Source: an uncultured Lachnospiraceae bacterium (lineage in GTDB: Bacteria > Bacillota > Clostridia > Lachnospirales > Lachnospiraceae). From it: a stretch of DNA of 64,000 nucleotides. The notes below the pieces were generated by a model. It searched no databases and was not told the origin of the DNA. It saw only the letters and a list, made by a program, of their open reading frames with translations. The stretch's first letter is position 1, and the number at the start of each line of letters is the position of its first letter. Below are positions 48,367 through 56,981 of this stretch, one piece after another. Both the position numbers and the translations under genes were made by a program. The stretch lies in assembly GCA_910577675.1 (NCBI GenBank), contig CAJTOR010000013.1:22024-86023 (forward strand). Reading direction: 5' to 3'.

Positions 48367-51300
48367 ATGGACAACCAGAGATGGGAGAAGTCCCGGGGGA
48401 AAAGAAAAGTGCTTGGCATTATTTTGTCCATCCTTATTTTTCTCGCTCTTTCTTCACCGTTTTATGCTGCGGGGACTGAGGGGAAAGCGGAGGTTTTCGG
48501 GGCAAAAAAGAGGGTGGTGAAGGTCGGGTTCTTTCCGATGGAAGGGTTTCATGAAACTGACGGGAACGGCGGGTATTCCGGTATGGATGTGGACTATCTC
48601 AAAGCCCTGTGTTCCTATGTAAACTGGGAGATTGAGTATGTAGAGTGCCAGAGCTGGGACGACGCGTTAGCAATGCTGTATGAAAAGAAAATTGACCTGG
48701 TGGGCTCCGCGCAGTTTTCGGAAGAGAGAAAGGAGAACTACCAGTATGCCGACCTTTCAAGCGGCTATACTTTTGGCGCGGTCGCGGTAAATGGGGACAG
48801 CACGGTTGCCTATGAGGACATTGATGCCATGGCCTCATTGACTTACGGTATGGTGGAAACCTATGTTAGAAAAAATGAGTTTTATGAGTATATGCGTGGG
48901 TATGGGATAGAGGAATTAAATGTCAGGGAATATAAGGATACAGCGGCGCTTTTAGAGGCTCTTTCGCTTGGGGAGATTGATGCGTTTGTGCATTCGCTAA
49001 CCGAGGTGCGTAAAGGGCAGCGCATTATCGGGCGCTTTGCTCCAAAGCCTATCTTTTACATAACCTACCGTGGAAACAACGATTTGATGCGCGAGATAAA
49101 CAAGGGGATTGCGGATCTGAAAATGTACCGTCCGGGTCTGGAAAATGAGCTGATGGTCAAATATTATGAGGACAGGTTGGATCAGACCATGCTTCTTACG
49201 GGCGAGGAAAAGCAGTATATCGCTCAGAAAAAAACAATGTCCGTGGGATATTTTGACGGTTACTATCCTTTTTCGTATTCGGACGCGGGGCAGGCAGCGG
49301 GTCTTGCAAGACAACTGCTTGATGTGGTGGCAGAGCGCACCGGTATCGAATTCAGCTATACGCTTATTGAAGGGATGGGGCAGGCAATAGAGCAGTTGCA
49401 GGACGGAGAAATCGATATTTTATGCTATTGCGGGGAGAATGAACAGGGCATAAAAGAAAAGGGAGTCCTCCTGACAAAGCAGTATGCGCAGGCTCCCCAT
49501 GTCATTGTGCGCAAAAAGAAGGATAAACCAAAGAAAATACAGAAACTGGCAGTTGCCTACAATAATGAATCAAAGGAACATATGATAGATTTTGTCGGGG
49601 AGGATACCGAGATTTTAACCCTGGGCTCACAGCTTTTATGTATTGAGGCGGTGGATAGCGGCAGGGCGGATGCGGCGGTTTGCGACGGGTATCTGGCGGA
49701 GTATCTGTTAGGCAGCCAGTTTAGCTTTGGCAAGATGGAAATTAACAGTGTGTTAAGCGATGTACATCCGATTTATATGGCGGTAAAGGAAGATGATTCC
49801 TGCCCGCTTGCCGATATCCTTAACAAGGTGCTCCCGGAAGTCGGCGATAAAATGATTAACGACTATATGCTGAAGGATAATTTTTATTCCCGCCTAAGCC
49901 TTGAAAATTTTATCAGCGACAACAGTATCCCGATTATCGCCTTTCTCTCGGCGGCAGCACTGGCGGTTATCCTGGCGCTGTTTAAAATGTTAAAGAACAG
50001 TATGCGCATCCAGAAACTGATGTACAAAGATACGGATTTTTCTATATGGAACCTGAACTATCTGAAATACCGTGCGGGAAAGAAACTTAGTTCGGAGAAA
50101 AATTCACGCTATGCCGTGGTCTATACGGATATCAGCCAGTTCAGGCGCTACAATGCATTATATGGATGGCAGGCGGGGCGCAGGGTTCTCGCGCTGTTTA
50201 TCGAGGTAGTTGCGGGGAAACTCGATAAGGGCAGCGAGCTCTATGCCAGGAGCCGCGGCGATCATTTCGTTCTTTTTGTGCGGTATGACGATGAGGACTC
50301 CCTGAGGGAGCGCCTGTACGAAATTGAGCGTGACTTTTCAAAGAAGATATATGAAAAGCTTGAGATGCATATGACATTGGCGATGGGTGTCTGCTGTATC
50401 CCGAAAGGGGAAACGGATCTGGATGCCGCCTTAGCGTACGGTATCCAGGCGGTCGAAATGTTAAAAGAAAGTTACAGCAACGAGATCCAGTTCTACGACG
50501 AACAGATGAGGAATCAGCTAAGAGAATTGCATGAGAGGGAAAAACTTCTTGAATCCGCTGATATTAACAGGGATTTTACCGTCTATTACCAGGCGAAGGT
50601 GGATATACGCAACGAGTGCATTGTGGGGGCAGAGGCTCTCATTCGGTTCTTAGATCCGGCAGATGGGGGGAGTGTCCATCCGCCATCCTTCTTTGTTCCG
50701 TATTATGAGCAGACGGGGAAAGTAACGGAAATTGACTTTTTTGTGATGGAATCCGTGTGCAGGATGATCCGCAGAAGGCTTGATTTAGGTCAGAAGGTGG
50801 TGCCGGTTTCCTGCAATTTTTCGCGCGTCCATTTTGTAAAGGAGGGTTTCCCGGAGCGCTTTGAGGAAGTGATTGCGCGCTATCAGGTGCCTAAGGAGCT
50901 TATCGAGGTTGAGATTACGGAAACCCTTGTGGTTGAGGAGCTCGCCCAGCAGCGGGTAAAGGAAACCGTCGATATTTTAAGGGGGAACGGTGTGCGCCTC
51001 TCGATTGATGATTTTGGTTCGGGATACTCGTCGTTAGGTGTGTTCGAGCAGATTCCTGCGTCCGTTATCAAGCTGGATCGCTCATTTTTGCTTAACAATG
51101 AGAACCGCATCCGCCAGGTTAAGATTATGCGAAATATTGTCAACCTGGCTCAGGAGCTTGATGCGCAGGTGGTCTGCGAGGGCGTGGAAACAAAGGAAGA
51201 TACGGAGCTGATGCTTGAGATCGGCGCTTATGTGGCGCAGGGCTACCGCTACTGCAAGCCTGTCCCGGAGGATGTTTTTGAAAACATGCTGCGGGGATAA
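48367..51300 (+). CDS. Two-sensor membrane protein with degenerate GGDEF and intact EAL domain (c-di-GMP phosphodiesterase)
   Basis: 977 residues. Signal-like helix (ILSILIFLALSSPFYAAG, about 16-36), then two consecutive SBP_bac_3-type extracellular domains: residues about 48-270 (VKVGFFPMEGFHETDG) and 285-505 (MSVGYFDGYYPFSYSD). A membrane helix follows (SIPIIAFLSAAALAVILALF, about 519-538). The GGDEF domain is degenerate: the signature reads SRGDHF. The EAL domain keeps the catalytic set: EALIR, NFS, EITET, IDDFGSGYSSL, KLDRSF, EGVE and QGYRY. It should hydrolyse cyclic-di-GMP in response to external solutes, perhaps amino acids (inference). GGAGGAG precedes the ATG at 6 nt. Confidence 0.92.
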   Translation: MDNQRWEKSRGKRKVLGIILSILIFLALSSPFYAAGTEGKAEVFGAKKRVVKVGFFPMEGFHETDGNGGYSGMDVDYLKALCSYVNWEIEYVECQSWDDALAMLYEKKIDLVGSAQFSEERKENYQYADLSSGYTFGAVAVNGDSTVAYEDIDAMASLTYGMVETYVRKNEFYEYMRGYGIEELNVREYKDTAALLEALSLGEIDAFVHSLTEVRKGQRIIGRFAPKPIFYITYRGNNDLMREINKGIADLKMYRPGLENELMVKYYEDRLDQTMLLTGEEKQYIAQKKTMSVGYFDGYYPFSYSDAGQAAGLARQLLDVVAERTGIEFSYTLIEGMGQAIEQLQDGEIDILCYCGENEQGIKEKGVLLTKQYAQAPHVIVRKKKDKPKKIQKLAVAYNNESKEHMIDFVGEDTEILTLGSQLLCIEAVDSGRADAAVCDGYLAEYLLGSQFSFGKMEINSVLSDVHPIYMAVKEDDSCPLADILNKVLPEVGDKMINDYMLKDNFYSRLSLENFISDNSIPIIAFLSAAALAVILALFKMLKNSMRIQKLMYKDTDFSIWNLNYLKYRAGKKLSSEKNSRYAVVYTDISQFRRYNALYGWQAGRRVLALFIEVVAGKLDKGSELYARSRGDHFVLFVRYDDEDSLRERLYEIERDFSKKIYEKLEMHMTLAMGVCCIPKGETDLDAALAYGIQAVEMLKESYSNEIQFYDEQMRNQLRELHEREKLLESADINRDFTVYYQAKVDIRNECIVGAEALIRFLDPADGGSVHPPSFFVPYYEQTGKVTEIDFFVMESVCRMIRRRLDLGQKVVPVSCNFSRVHFVKEGFPERFEEVIARYQVPKELIEVEITETLVVEELAQQRVKETVDILRGNGVRLSIDDFGSGYSSLGVFEQIPASVIKLDRSFLLNNENRIRQVKIMRNIVNLAQELDAQVVCEGVETKEDTELMLEIGAYVAQGYRYCKPVPEDVFENMLRG

Positions 51301-51356
51301 CGCTCTTTTTTCCTGTCTGAAAGCGGTATACTTTGCGGGAAGATGTCTGAAAAACG

Positions 51357-51385
51357 TGGACAAATCATGGAAAGCATGTTATACT
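51357..51385 (+). promoter_or_regulatory. Promoter of manA
   Basis: TGGACA (51357-51362) and TATACT (51380-51385), spacer 17 nt; leader about 75 nt. Confidence 0.8.
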
Positions 51386-51465
51386 AATAGACAAAATAAT
51401 GTGTCCGTGGGGAGGGTCTTTGCCGTCCTTTTGCGGGCACAAATAATTTGTGAGCGAGGTAAGGT

Positions 51466-52404
51466 ATGCATGAGGTGATTTTTTTAGAACCTGTATTTAA
51501 AGAGATGATATGGGGGGGCAGCAGGCTTTCGGAGGATTTTGGATATGATATCCCGGGGGATCATACCGGGGAATGCTGGGCGGTCAGCGCGCACAAAAAC
51601 GGGGACTGCCTGGTTCGCGGCGGGAGTTTTTCCGGGAAGCATCTAAGTGAACTGTGGGAGAAAAACAGGGAACTTTTTGGAGGGATTGCGGGCGATGTTT
51701 TCCCGCTGCTTGTAAAGATCATCGATGCAAAAGAGGATTTAAGCATCCAGGTCCATCCGGATGACGCATATGCAAAAGAGCATGAGAACGGTTCACTCGG
51801 GAAAACGGAATGCTGGTATATCCTTGATTGTGATAAGGACGCGAAGATCGTGATCGGCCACCATGCAAAGAGCAAGGAAGAATTGAAGCAGATGATTGAG
51901 GAGGGGCGTTTTGAAGATCTGATCCGCGTGATTCCGGTAAAAAAAGGAGATTTTTTCCAGATTCTTCCTGGCACGGTGCATGCGATCAAGGGCGGGACAC
52001 TGATTCTTGAAACTCAGCAGAACAGTGATATCACTTACCGCCTCTACGACTATGGCCGCCTCTCGGATGGAAAACCGCGCGAGCTGCATCTTGAAAAGAG
52101 TATGGATGTGATTGGCTGCCCGCATCGGGATATAAGTGCGGACCGCACGAGGGAGCAGTTTGCCGGCGCGGTAAAAGAGCACCTGGTTTCCTGCGCCTAC
52201 TATACGGTGGACAGGCTCCTGATAAACGGCGGGGCGGATTTTGTTATGGAGGAGCCATTTTGTATTTTCAGCGTGGTGCAGGGGGCGGGCAGTATTGACG
52301 GCACCGAGGTCAGAAAGGGGGATCATTTTATTTTGCCTGCGGGATATGGAAAATACTGTCTTAGCGGTGAGATGGAGCTGATTTGCTCAAGTGTTGGCAG
52401 ATAG
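51466..52404 (+). CDS. manA: Mannose-6-phosphate isomerase, class I
   Basis: 312 residues, the short Firmicutes type. N-terminal FLEPVFKEMIWGGSRLSEDFGY, zinc ligands in SIQVHPDDAYAKEHENGSLGKTECWY (His and Glu) and PGTVHAIKGGTLILETQQ (His), and the substrate Arg in SDITYRLYDYGR. It interconverts mannose-6-P and fructose-6-P, linking mannose use or GDP-mannose supply to glycolysis. Monocistronic by its own promoter; followed by the element at 52432. Confidence 0.95.
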   Translation: MHEVIFLEPVFKEMIWGGSRLSEDFGYDIPGDHTGECWAVSAHKNGDCLVRGGSFSGKHLSELWEKNRELFGGIAGDVFPLLVKIIDAKEDLSIQVHPDDAYAKEHENGSLGKTECWYILDCDKDAKIVIGHHAKSKEELKQMIEEGRFEDLIRVIPVKKGDFFQILPGTVHAIKGGTLILETQQNSDITYRLYDYGRLSDGKPRELHLEKSMDVIGCPHRDISADRTREQFAGAVKEHLVSCAYYTVDRLLINGGADFVMEEPFCIFSVVQGAGSIDGTEVRKGDHFILPAGYGKYCLSGEMELICSSVGR

Positions 52405-52431
52405 GTGTGTTCTTCAATAAATTTCAGTTTA

Positions 52432-52499
52432 ACCTGTCAGTTATGTCGGGTGGGGGATAAGTCCCATTTGGCAAGCTGTGATACGGCATAGGGATATGA
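52432..52499 (+). repeat. Structured intergenic element, copy B
   Basis: Stems: TGTC (52435-52438)/GATA (about 52493-52496), TATGTCG (about 52442-52448)/CGGCATA (about 52484-52490), and TGGG-ggataag-TCCCA (about 52451-52465). Relative to copy A the stems carry compensatory or wobble changes (ATGCTG/CAGCAT against ATGTCG/CGGCAT). The apical loop GGATAAG is identical to copy C. Confidence 0.65.
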
Positions 52500-52569
52500 A
52501 TTTCCTTATGACGCGGTTAAAGCATGTAAGAAATGGTGGATTTTAAGATAAGAGAGGAAGGAATGAAAT

Positions 52570-53367
52570 ATGGGAGGATTATTTAATCCGGATAATACTT
52601 TTTTTCGGGGGATGTCGAAAGTGTGGGATATGTTTTTTGTAAGCATCCTCTGGGCAATTTGCTGTATTCCCGGATACTTTCTGCTCACCCTGGTCACAAG
52701 CACGCTCAGCGACCCGATCCAGCTTTTTATCTATATGGCGGTGGATGCTTTGTGCATGGTGCCAATCACCCCTGCAATGTCGGCGATCTATTACGTGTGC
52801 ATGAAGGTGATCCGCAGGGACAGGGGCTATGTCTTCCATGAATTTGTGTATGCATTTAAGCTTAATTTTAAAGTGGGGGCGGTTACGGGTGCGATCCTTG
52901 GCGCATTTATCACGCTGCTGAGCTTTAATCTGCAATATTCCTACGCGGCGGTTACGGCCTCGCAGGATATGATGGGCAGGGTACTGCTGGTGGTGACCCT
53001 GGCACTGTGTTTCGTGCTGGTTGGCACGTTAATGTTTTTGTTCCCCGTACTCTCAAGATTTACAATGGGTGTGAAACAGCTTTTTAAGACCTCGGTTTAT
53101 ATGGCGTTTAGGCATATCCTGCATACTGTGGGAATCCTGGCCGTGGTGCTTTTGACCGTGGTTGCAATGTATGTGGTGCTGCCCGCGGTATTTATTATGC
53201 CGGCGGTGTGTGCACTTCTCTCTTCATTTTTGATCGAGCATGTTTTTAAGCGCTATATGCCAAAGCCGGAAAAGACTGCCGAGGCGGACGGAACCTTTAT
53301 CACGGACAGCGATGTCGTGGCGGAAGGCGAGAACGGGGAGAGAAAGGATTTGTGGTATCTGGAGTAA
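52570..53367 (+). CDS. DUF624 (YesL-like) membrane protein
   Basis: 265 residues. The N-terminus GGLFNPDNTFFRGMSKVWDMFFVSILWAICCIPG is the DUF624 signature, followed by three more membrane regions (FKVGAVTGAILGAFITLLSF, VVTLALCFVLVGTLMFLFPVL, TVGILAVVLLTVVAMYVVLP) and an acidic C-terminal tail. YesL-type proteins often accompany carbohydrate transport or polysaccharide degradation operons; their function is unknown. Here it precedes glgB by 28 nt and is probably cotranscribed with it. GAGGAAGG precedes the ATG. Confidence 0.9.
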   Translation: MGGLFNPDNTFFRGMSKVWDMFFVSILWAICCIPGYFLLTLVTSTLSDPIQLFIYMAVDALCMVPITPAMSAIYYVCMKVIRRDRGYVFHEFVYAFKLNFKVGAVTGAILGAFITLLSFNLQYSYAAVTASQDMMGRVLLVVTLALCFVLVGTLMFLFPVLSRFTMGVKQLFKTSVYMAFRHILHTVGILAVVLLTVVAMYVVLPAVFIMPAVCALLSSFLIEHVFKRYMPKPEKTAEADGTFITDSDVVAEGENGERKDLWYLE

Positions 53368-53395
53368 CAAATAAAATTCAGGAGGATATGGTTTG

Positions 53396-55843
53396 ATGGA
53401 AGAACAAAAAATTTACGACCAGATGGACTGGGCGGGGATTGAGGCCGTGGTATATTCCGAGGCTGACTCTCCGCAGGAGGTGCTAGGACCGCGCGTGGTA
53501 GAGGACGGGGTGCTTGTGGGCGGTTTTATGCCGGAGGCGCAGGGGATGACGGTGGTGACCGGCAACGGGAAAGAATATCCCATGGTAAACGAGGATGAGG
53601 CAGGGTATTTTGCCGCGCTGCTTCCCGGCAGGAAGATCCCGGACTACACCCTTAGAGTGCAGCACCGCGACGGGCATTTTCAGGATTATGTGGATCCTTA
53701 TGCCTTTGACCCTTATATAGTCGAGGAGGACTTAAAGAAATTTGAGAGGGGCATCCACTATACCATCTACGAGAAGCTTGGGGCACATATCCTGACAAGG
53801 AAGTCCCTTGGCGGCGCACAGGTTTCGGGAACGCTCTTTGCAGTCTGGGCTCCGAATGCAATGCGCGTGAGTGTGGTCGGCAATTTTAATAACTGGGATG
53901 GAAGAAGGCACCAGATGAGGCGGCTTGGCGACTCCGGCATATTTGAAATTTTTATTCCCGGGGTTGCGGAGGGCGAAATATATAAGTTTGAGATTAAGGC
54001 GCAGGGGGGACTGACCTACCTGAAAGCGGACCCGTATGCGAACGCGGCTGAGCTGCGCCCGGCGAATGCTTCCATTGTAACCGACCTTTCTGGGTTTAAC
54101 TGGACGGATGGGAAATGGATGGCGGCGCGGAAAGAAGCGGATCTCTATACAGCGCCGGTATCAATCTATGAAGTCCATCTTGGCTCGTTTAAAAAGCCGG
54201 AGGAGAAGAACGGCAGTTTCTATAATTACCGCGAGCTTGCGGTGATGCTTGCGGAGTATGTAACCAAAATGGGGTATACGCATATCGAGCTGATGCCGGT
54301 GATGGAGCATCCGTTTGACGGCTCCTGGGGCTATCAGGTGACCGGTTATTATGCGGCGACCGCGCGATATGGCACTCCGCAGGATTTTATGTATTTTATG
54401 AACTATATGCATGAGCATGGGATCGGCGTGATCCTTGACTGGGTTCCGGCACATTTCCCGCGTGACACTTTTGGATTGTCAAGTTTTGACGGAACCTGCC
54501 TGTACGAGCATTTTGATCCGCGCAAGGGTGCCCACCCGCACTGGGGGACATTGATATATAACTATGCGCGCCCGCAGGTATCGAATTTCCTGATTGCGAA
54601 CGCGCTGTTCTGGGTGGAGAAATTCCATGCGGACGGCATCCGGATGGATGCGGTTGCATCGATGCTCTATCTTGATTATGGAAAGAATGACGGTGAGTGG
54701 GTGGCAAACGAGTACGGGGGACATGAGAACCTTGATGCGATTGAACTCTTCCATCATCTGAATTCCGTTTTCCATAAGCGCAGGGACGGTGCAGTGCTGA
54801 TTGCGGAGGAATCCACGGCATGGCCCGAGGTGACCGGGAATGTGGACGATGGCGGTCTTGGCTTTGATTTTAAGTGGAACATGGGGTGGATGAATGATTT
54901 CACAAATTATATTAAGCAGGACCCGCTGTTCCGCAAGGGCTGCCACGGAGCTTTGACTTTTGGCATGGTTTATGCGTACAGCGAGAAATTTGTGCTTGTG
55001 CTCTCCCACGACGAGGTTGTGCACGGGAAGGCTTCGATGCTGTACAAGATGCCAGGGACACTGGAGCAGAAATTTGCGAACCTGCGCTTGGCTTACGGGT
55101 TTATGACGGCGCACCCTGGCAAGAAGCTTCTGTTTATGGGTCAGGAATTCGGACAGACAAGGGAGTGGAATGAAGACCGCAGCCTCGACTGGGATCTGCT
55201 TTCCTACGACAATCACCGCCAGATGCAGGATTTTTCTGCGAAGCTGAACAATTTTTACCGCAGCAATCCGGCGCTGTACGAAACCGATTATGACCCAGAA
55301 GGATTTTCCTGGGTGAGCTGTGAAGATGCCGACCACAGTTTGGTCAGCTTTATGCGCTACTCAAAAAATTCCGCACAAAAATTATTTGTCATCTGCAATT
55401 TTACTCCGGTGGAATATAAGGCATACAAGGCAGCAGTGCCGTTCTTTGGCAAGTACAAGGAGATTTTTAACAGTGACGCAGCGGAATTCGGCGGTGGCGG
55501 AATGACCAATCCGCGGGTGAAACAGTCGAAGGAAGGCGAAGTGGACGGTCAGGAACAATATATTGAGATTGCGCTGCCGCCGCTTAGCTTTGTGGTATTT
55601 TCCGCGGAGGAAACAAAGAGGAAGGTGGTGGAAAAGAAGGAGAAGGCAAAGACGGCAAAATCTTCAAAAAAGAAGGGGGAGGAGATTGTGGGGGCGGATT
55701 CCACAGCCGGGGAAATAGCGGCAGCCGGGGAGGATGGCGGTGAAAAGGAAGTTTTAAAAACCAAAAAATCCTCGGGAAACAAAAAAACGTCGTCTTCAAA
55801 AACAAAAAAATCCGCCAAAAAAAGTACGAGGGGAAGGAAATAA
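53396..55843 (+). CDS. glgB: 1,4-alpha-glucan branching enzyme with basic C-terminal tail
   Basis: 815 residues from the ATG at 53396 (GGAGG 9 nt upstream). N-terminal carbohydrate-binding modules (FAVWAPNAMRVSVVGNFNNWDG), then the GH13 barrel: ELMPVMEHPFDGSWGYQVTGYYA, nucleophile Asp in ADGIRMDAVASMLY, acid/base Glu in LIAEESTAWPEVTG and LVLSHDEVVHGK, plus LFMGQEFGQTREWNE. The last 80 residues are an unusual Lys/Ser/Thr/Ala-rich tail (KTAKSSKKKGEE, KTKKSAKKSTRGRK) absent from ordinary GlgB. It introduces alpha-1,6 branches in glycogen. No glgA, glgC or glgP lies nearby. Confidence 0.95.
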   Translation: MEEQKIYDQMDWAGIEAVVYSEADSPQEVLGPRVVEDGVLVGGFMPEAQGMTVVTGNGKEYPMVNEDEAGYFAALLPGRKIPDYTLRVQHRDGHFQDYVDPYAFDPYIVEEDLKKFERGIHYTIYEKLGAHILTRKSLGGAQVSGTLFAVWAPNAMRVSVVGNFNNWDGRRHQMRRLGDSGIFEIFIPGVAEGEIYKFEIKAQGGLTYLKADPYANAAELRPANASIVTDLSGFNWTDGKWMAARKEADLYTAPVSIYEVHLGSFKKPEEKNGSFYNYRELAVMLAEYVTKMGYTHIELMPVMEHPFDGSWGYQVTGYYAATARYGTPQDFMYFMNYMHEHGIGVILDWVPAHFPRDTFGLSSFDGTCLYEHFDPRKGAHPHWGTLIYNYARPQVSNFLIANALFWVEKFHADGIRMDAVASMLYLDYGKNDGEWVANEYGGHENLDAIELFHHLNSVFHKRRDGAVLIAEESTAWPEVTGNVDDGGLGFDFKWNMGWMNDFTNYIKQDPLFRKGCHGALTFGMVYAYSEKFVLVLSHDEVVHGKASMLYKMPGTLEQKFANLRLAYGFMTAHPGKKLLFMGQEFGQTREWNEDRSLDWDLLSYDNHRQMQDFSAKLNNFYRSNPALYETDYDPEGFSWVSCEDADHSLVSFMRYSKNSAQKLFVICNFTPVEYKAYKAAVPFFGKYKEIFNSDAAEFGGGGMTNPRVKQSKEGEVDGQEQYIEIALPPLSFVVFSAEETKRKVVEKKEKAKTAKSSKKKGEEIVGADSTAGEIAAAGEDGGEKEVLKTKKSSGNKKTSSSKTKKSAKKSTRGRK

Positions 55844-55846
55844 ACA

Positions 55847-56725
55847 ATGAATTTACAAAATTTAATATCCGCTTCAATAACATTTTCTTACGATGATGCC
55901 GATATCGGCTCAAAATTTTCAAAGTTCTGGTCGTGGTTCTGGCCGCTTGCGCTGGCATTTATCTGGAAATTAGTGGTGGTGCTTGTTATATTCTTCGTCG
56001 GGAAGAAACTGATTAACCTGCTTTTAAAGCTTGTGAAGAAGGGCTTTGAGAAAACGAAGGTCGAGGAGGGGGTTTCTGGTTTTATCGGCTCGGTTTTAAA
56101 TGTGATCCTCTACTTCCTGCTTGTAATGATTATTGCAAATGTGGTGGGGATTGCAACGACCTCGGCGGTGGCACTTGTCGGTTCCGTCGGCCTGACCGTC
56201 GGCATGGCACTGCAGGGGAGTTTGTCAAATTTCGCGGGCGGCGTGCTTATCCTTGTACTTAAACCGTTTGTGGTTGGGGACTATGTTGTGGCGCAGGGAT
56301 TGGAAGGTACGGTCACTAAGATTGATTTGTTTTACACAACGATTCTTACCACGGACAACCGGACGGTTGTGATGCCGAACGGCGCGCTCTCAAACGGGAA
56401 TATTGTCAATGTGACACACGAGCCGGTGCGCAGGCTTGATTTGATTGTCCCAATCGGCTACGGCGATGATATCAGGCAGGTGAAAGCCATCCTGTTAGGT
56501 ATTGCGGACCACCATGCGGAGCGGATTTTGCAGGATCGCGACATCGCGGTGATGGTGGGTGATTTTGGCGATGATGCGGTTGAGATCGCTTTCCGTGTCT
56601 GGGTGAAAAAGGAAGATTACTGGGCGCTTCGCTCCGATTTGCTGGAGGATATCAAATATACATTTGATGAGCAGCATATCACAATACCGTTCCACCAGCT
56701 TGACGTGTTTATGAAGACAAACTAG
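55847..56725 (+). CDS. Small-conductance mechanosensitive channel (MscS family)
   Basis: 292 residues, three membrane segments. The pore helix and following beta domain are conserved: FLLVMIIANVVGIATTSAVALVGSVGLTVGMALQGSLSNFAGGVLILVLKPF (glycine/alanine-rich TM3), then GDYVVAQGLEGTVTKIDLFYT and LTTDNRTVVMPNGALSNGNIVN. It releases solutes on hypo-osmotic shock. It starts 3 nt after the glgB stop, so it is cotranscribed with glgB. A short ACTAGG/CCTAGT stem (56721-56743) without T-run follows. Confidence 0.93.
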   Translation: MNLQNLISASITFSYDDADIGSKFSKFWSWFWPLALAFIWKLVVVLVIFFVGKKLINLLLKLVKKGFEKTKVEEGVSGFIGSVLNVILYFLLVMIIANVVGIATTSAVALVGSVGLTVGMALQGSLSNFAGGVLILVLKPFVVGDYVVAQGLEGTVTKIDLFYTTILTTDNRTVVMPNGALSNGNIVNVTHEPVRRLDLIVPIGYGDDIRQVKAILLGIADHHAERILQDRDIAVMVGDFGDDAVEIAFRVWVKKEDYWALRSDLLEDIKYTFDEQHITIPFHQLDVFMKTN

Positions 56726-56823
56726 GTATAACTTGTTCCTAGTCAAATGCGACAAAGCGGGCGGGGGAAAGCGGATGTGGATTTGAGCAAAAGATAGAAA
56801 TCGTATAAATTATAAAAAAATTC

Positions 56824-56852
56824 TTTTCAAAGGACAAAAAACGTGATATCTT
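56824..56852 (+). promoter_or_regulatory. Possible promoter of glnN
   Basis: TTTTCA (56824-56829) and TATCTT (56847-56852) spaced by 17 nt; four of six matches in each box. Confidence 0.45.
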
Positions 56853-56870
56853 AATAGCAGGAAAAGTGAT

Positions 56871-56924
56871 GGGAAGGGGAAAGGTGTTCTTAGGTGTCAG
56901 GCTTAGGGCACCTTTTTTCTTCCC
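56871..56924 (+). promoter_or_regulatory. Leader hairpin upstream of the glutamine synthetase gene
   Basis: GGGAAGGGGAAAGGTG (56871-56886) pairs over all 16 positions, three of them G-U, with CACCTTTTTTCTTCCC (56909-56924). An alternative shorter stem AGGTG (about 56892-56896)/CACCT with six T would be a terminator. The two structures exclude each other, as expected for an attenuator. Confidence 0.6.
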
Positions 56925-56981
56925 GCAGGCGGCTCCGGGATAAGGGGCTGTTTTTTGCTTTACTGGAAAGGGGTACTTAGA

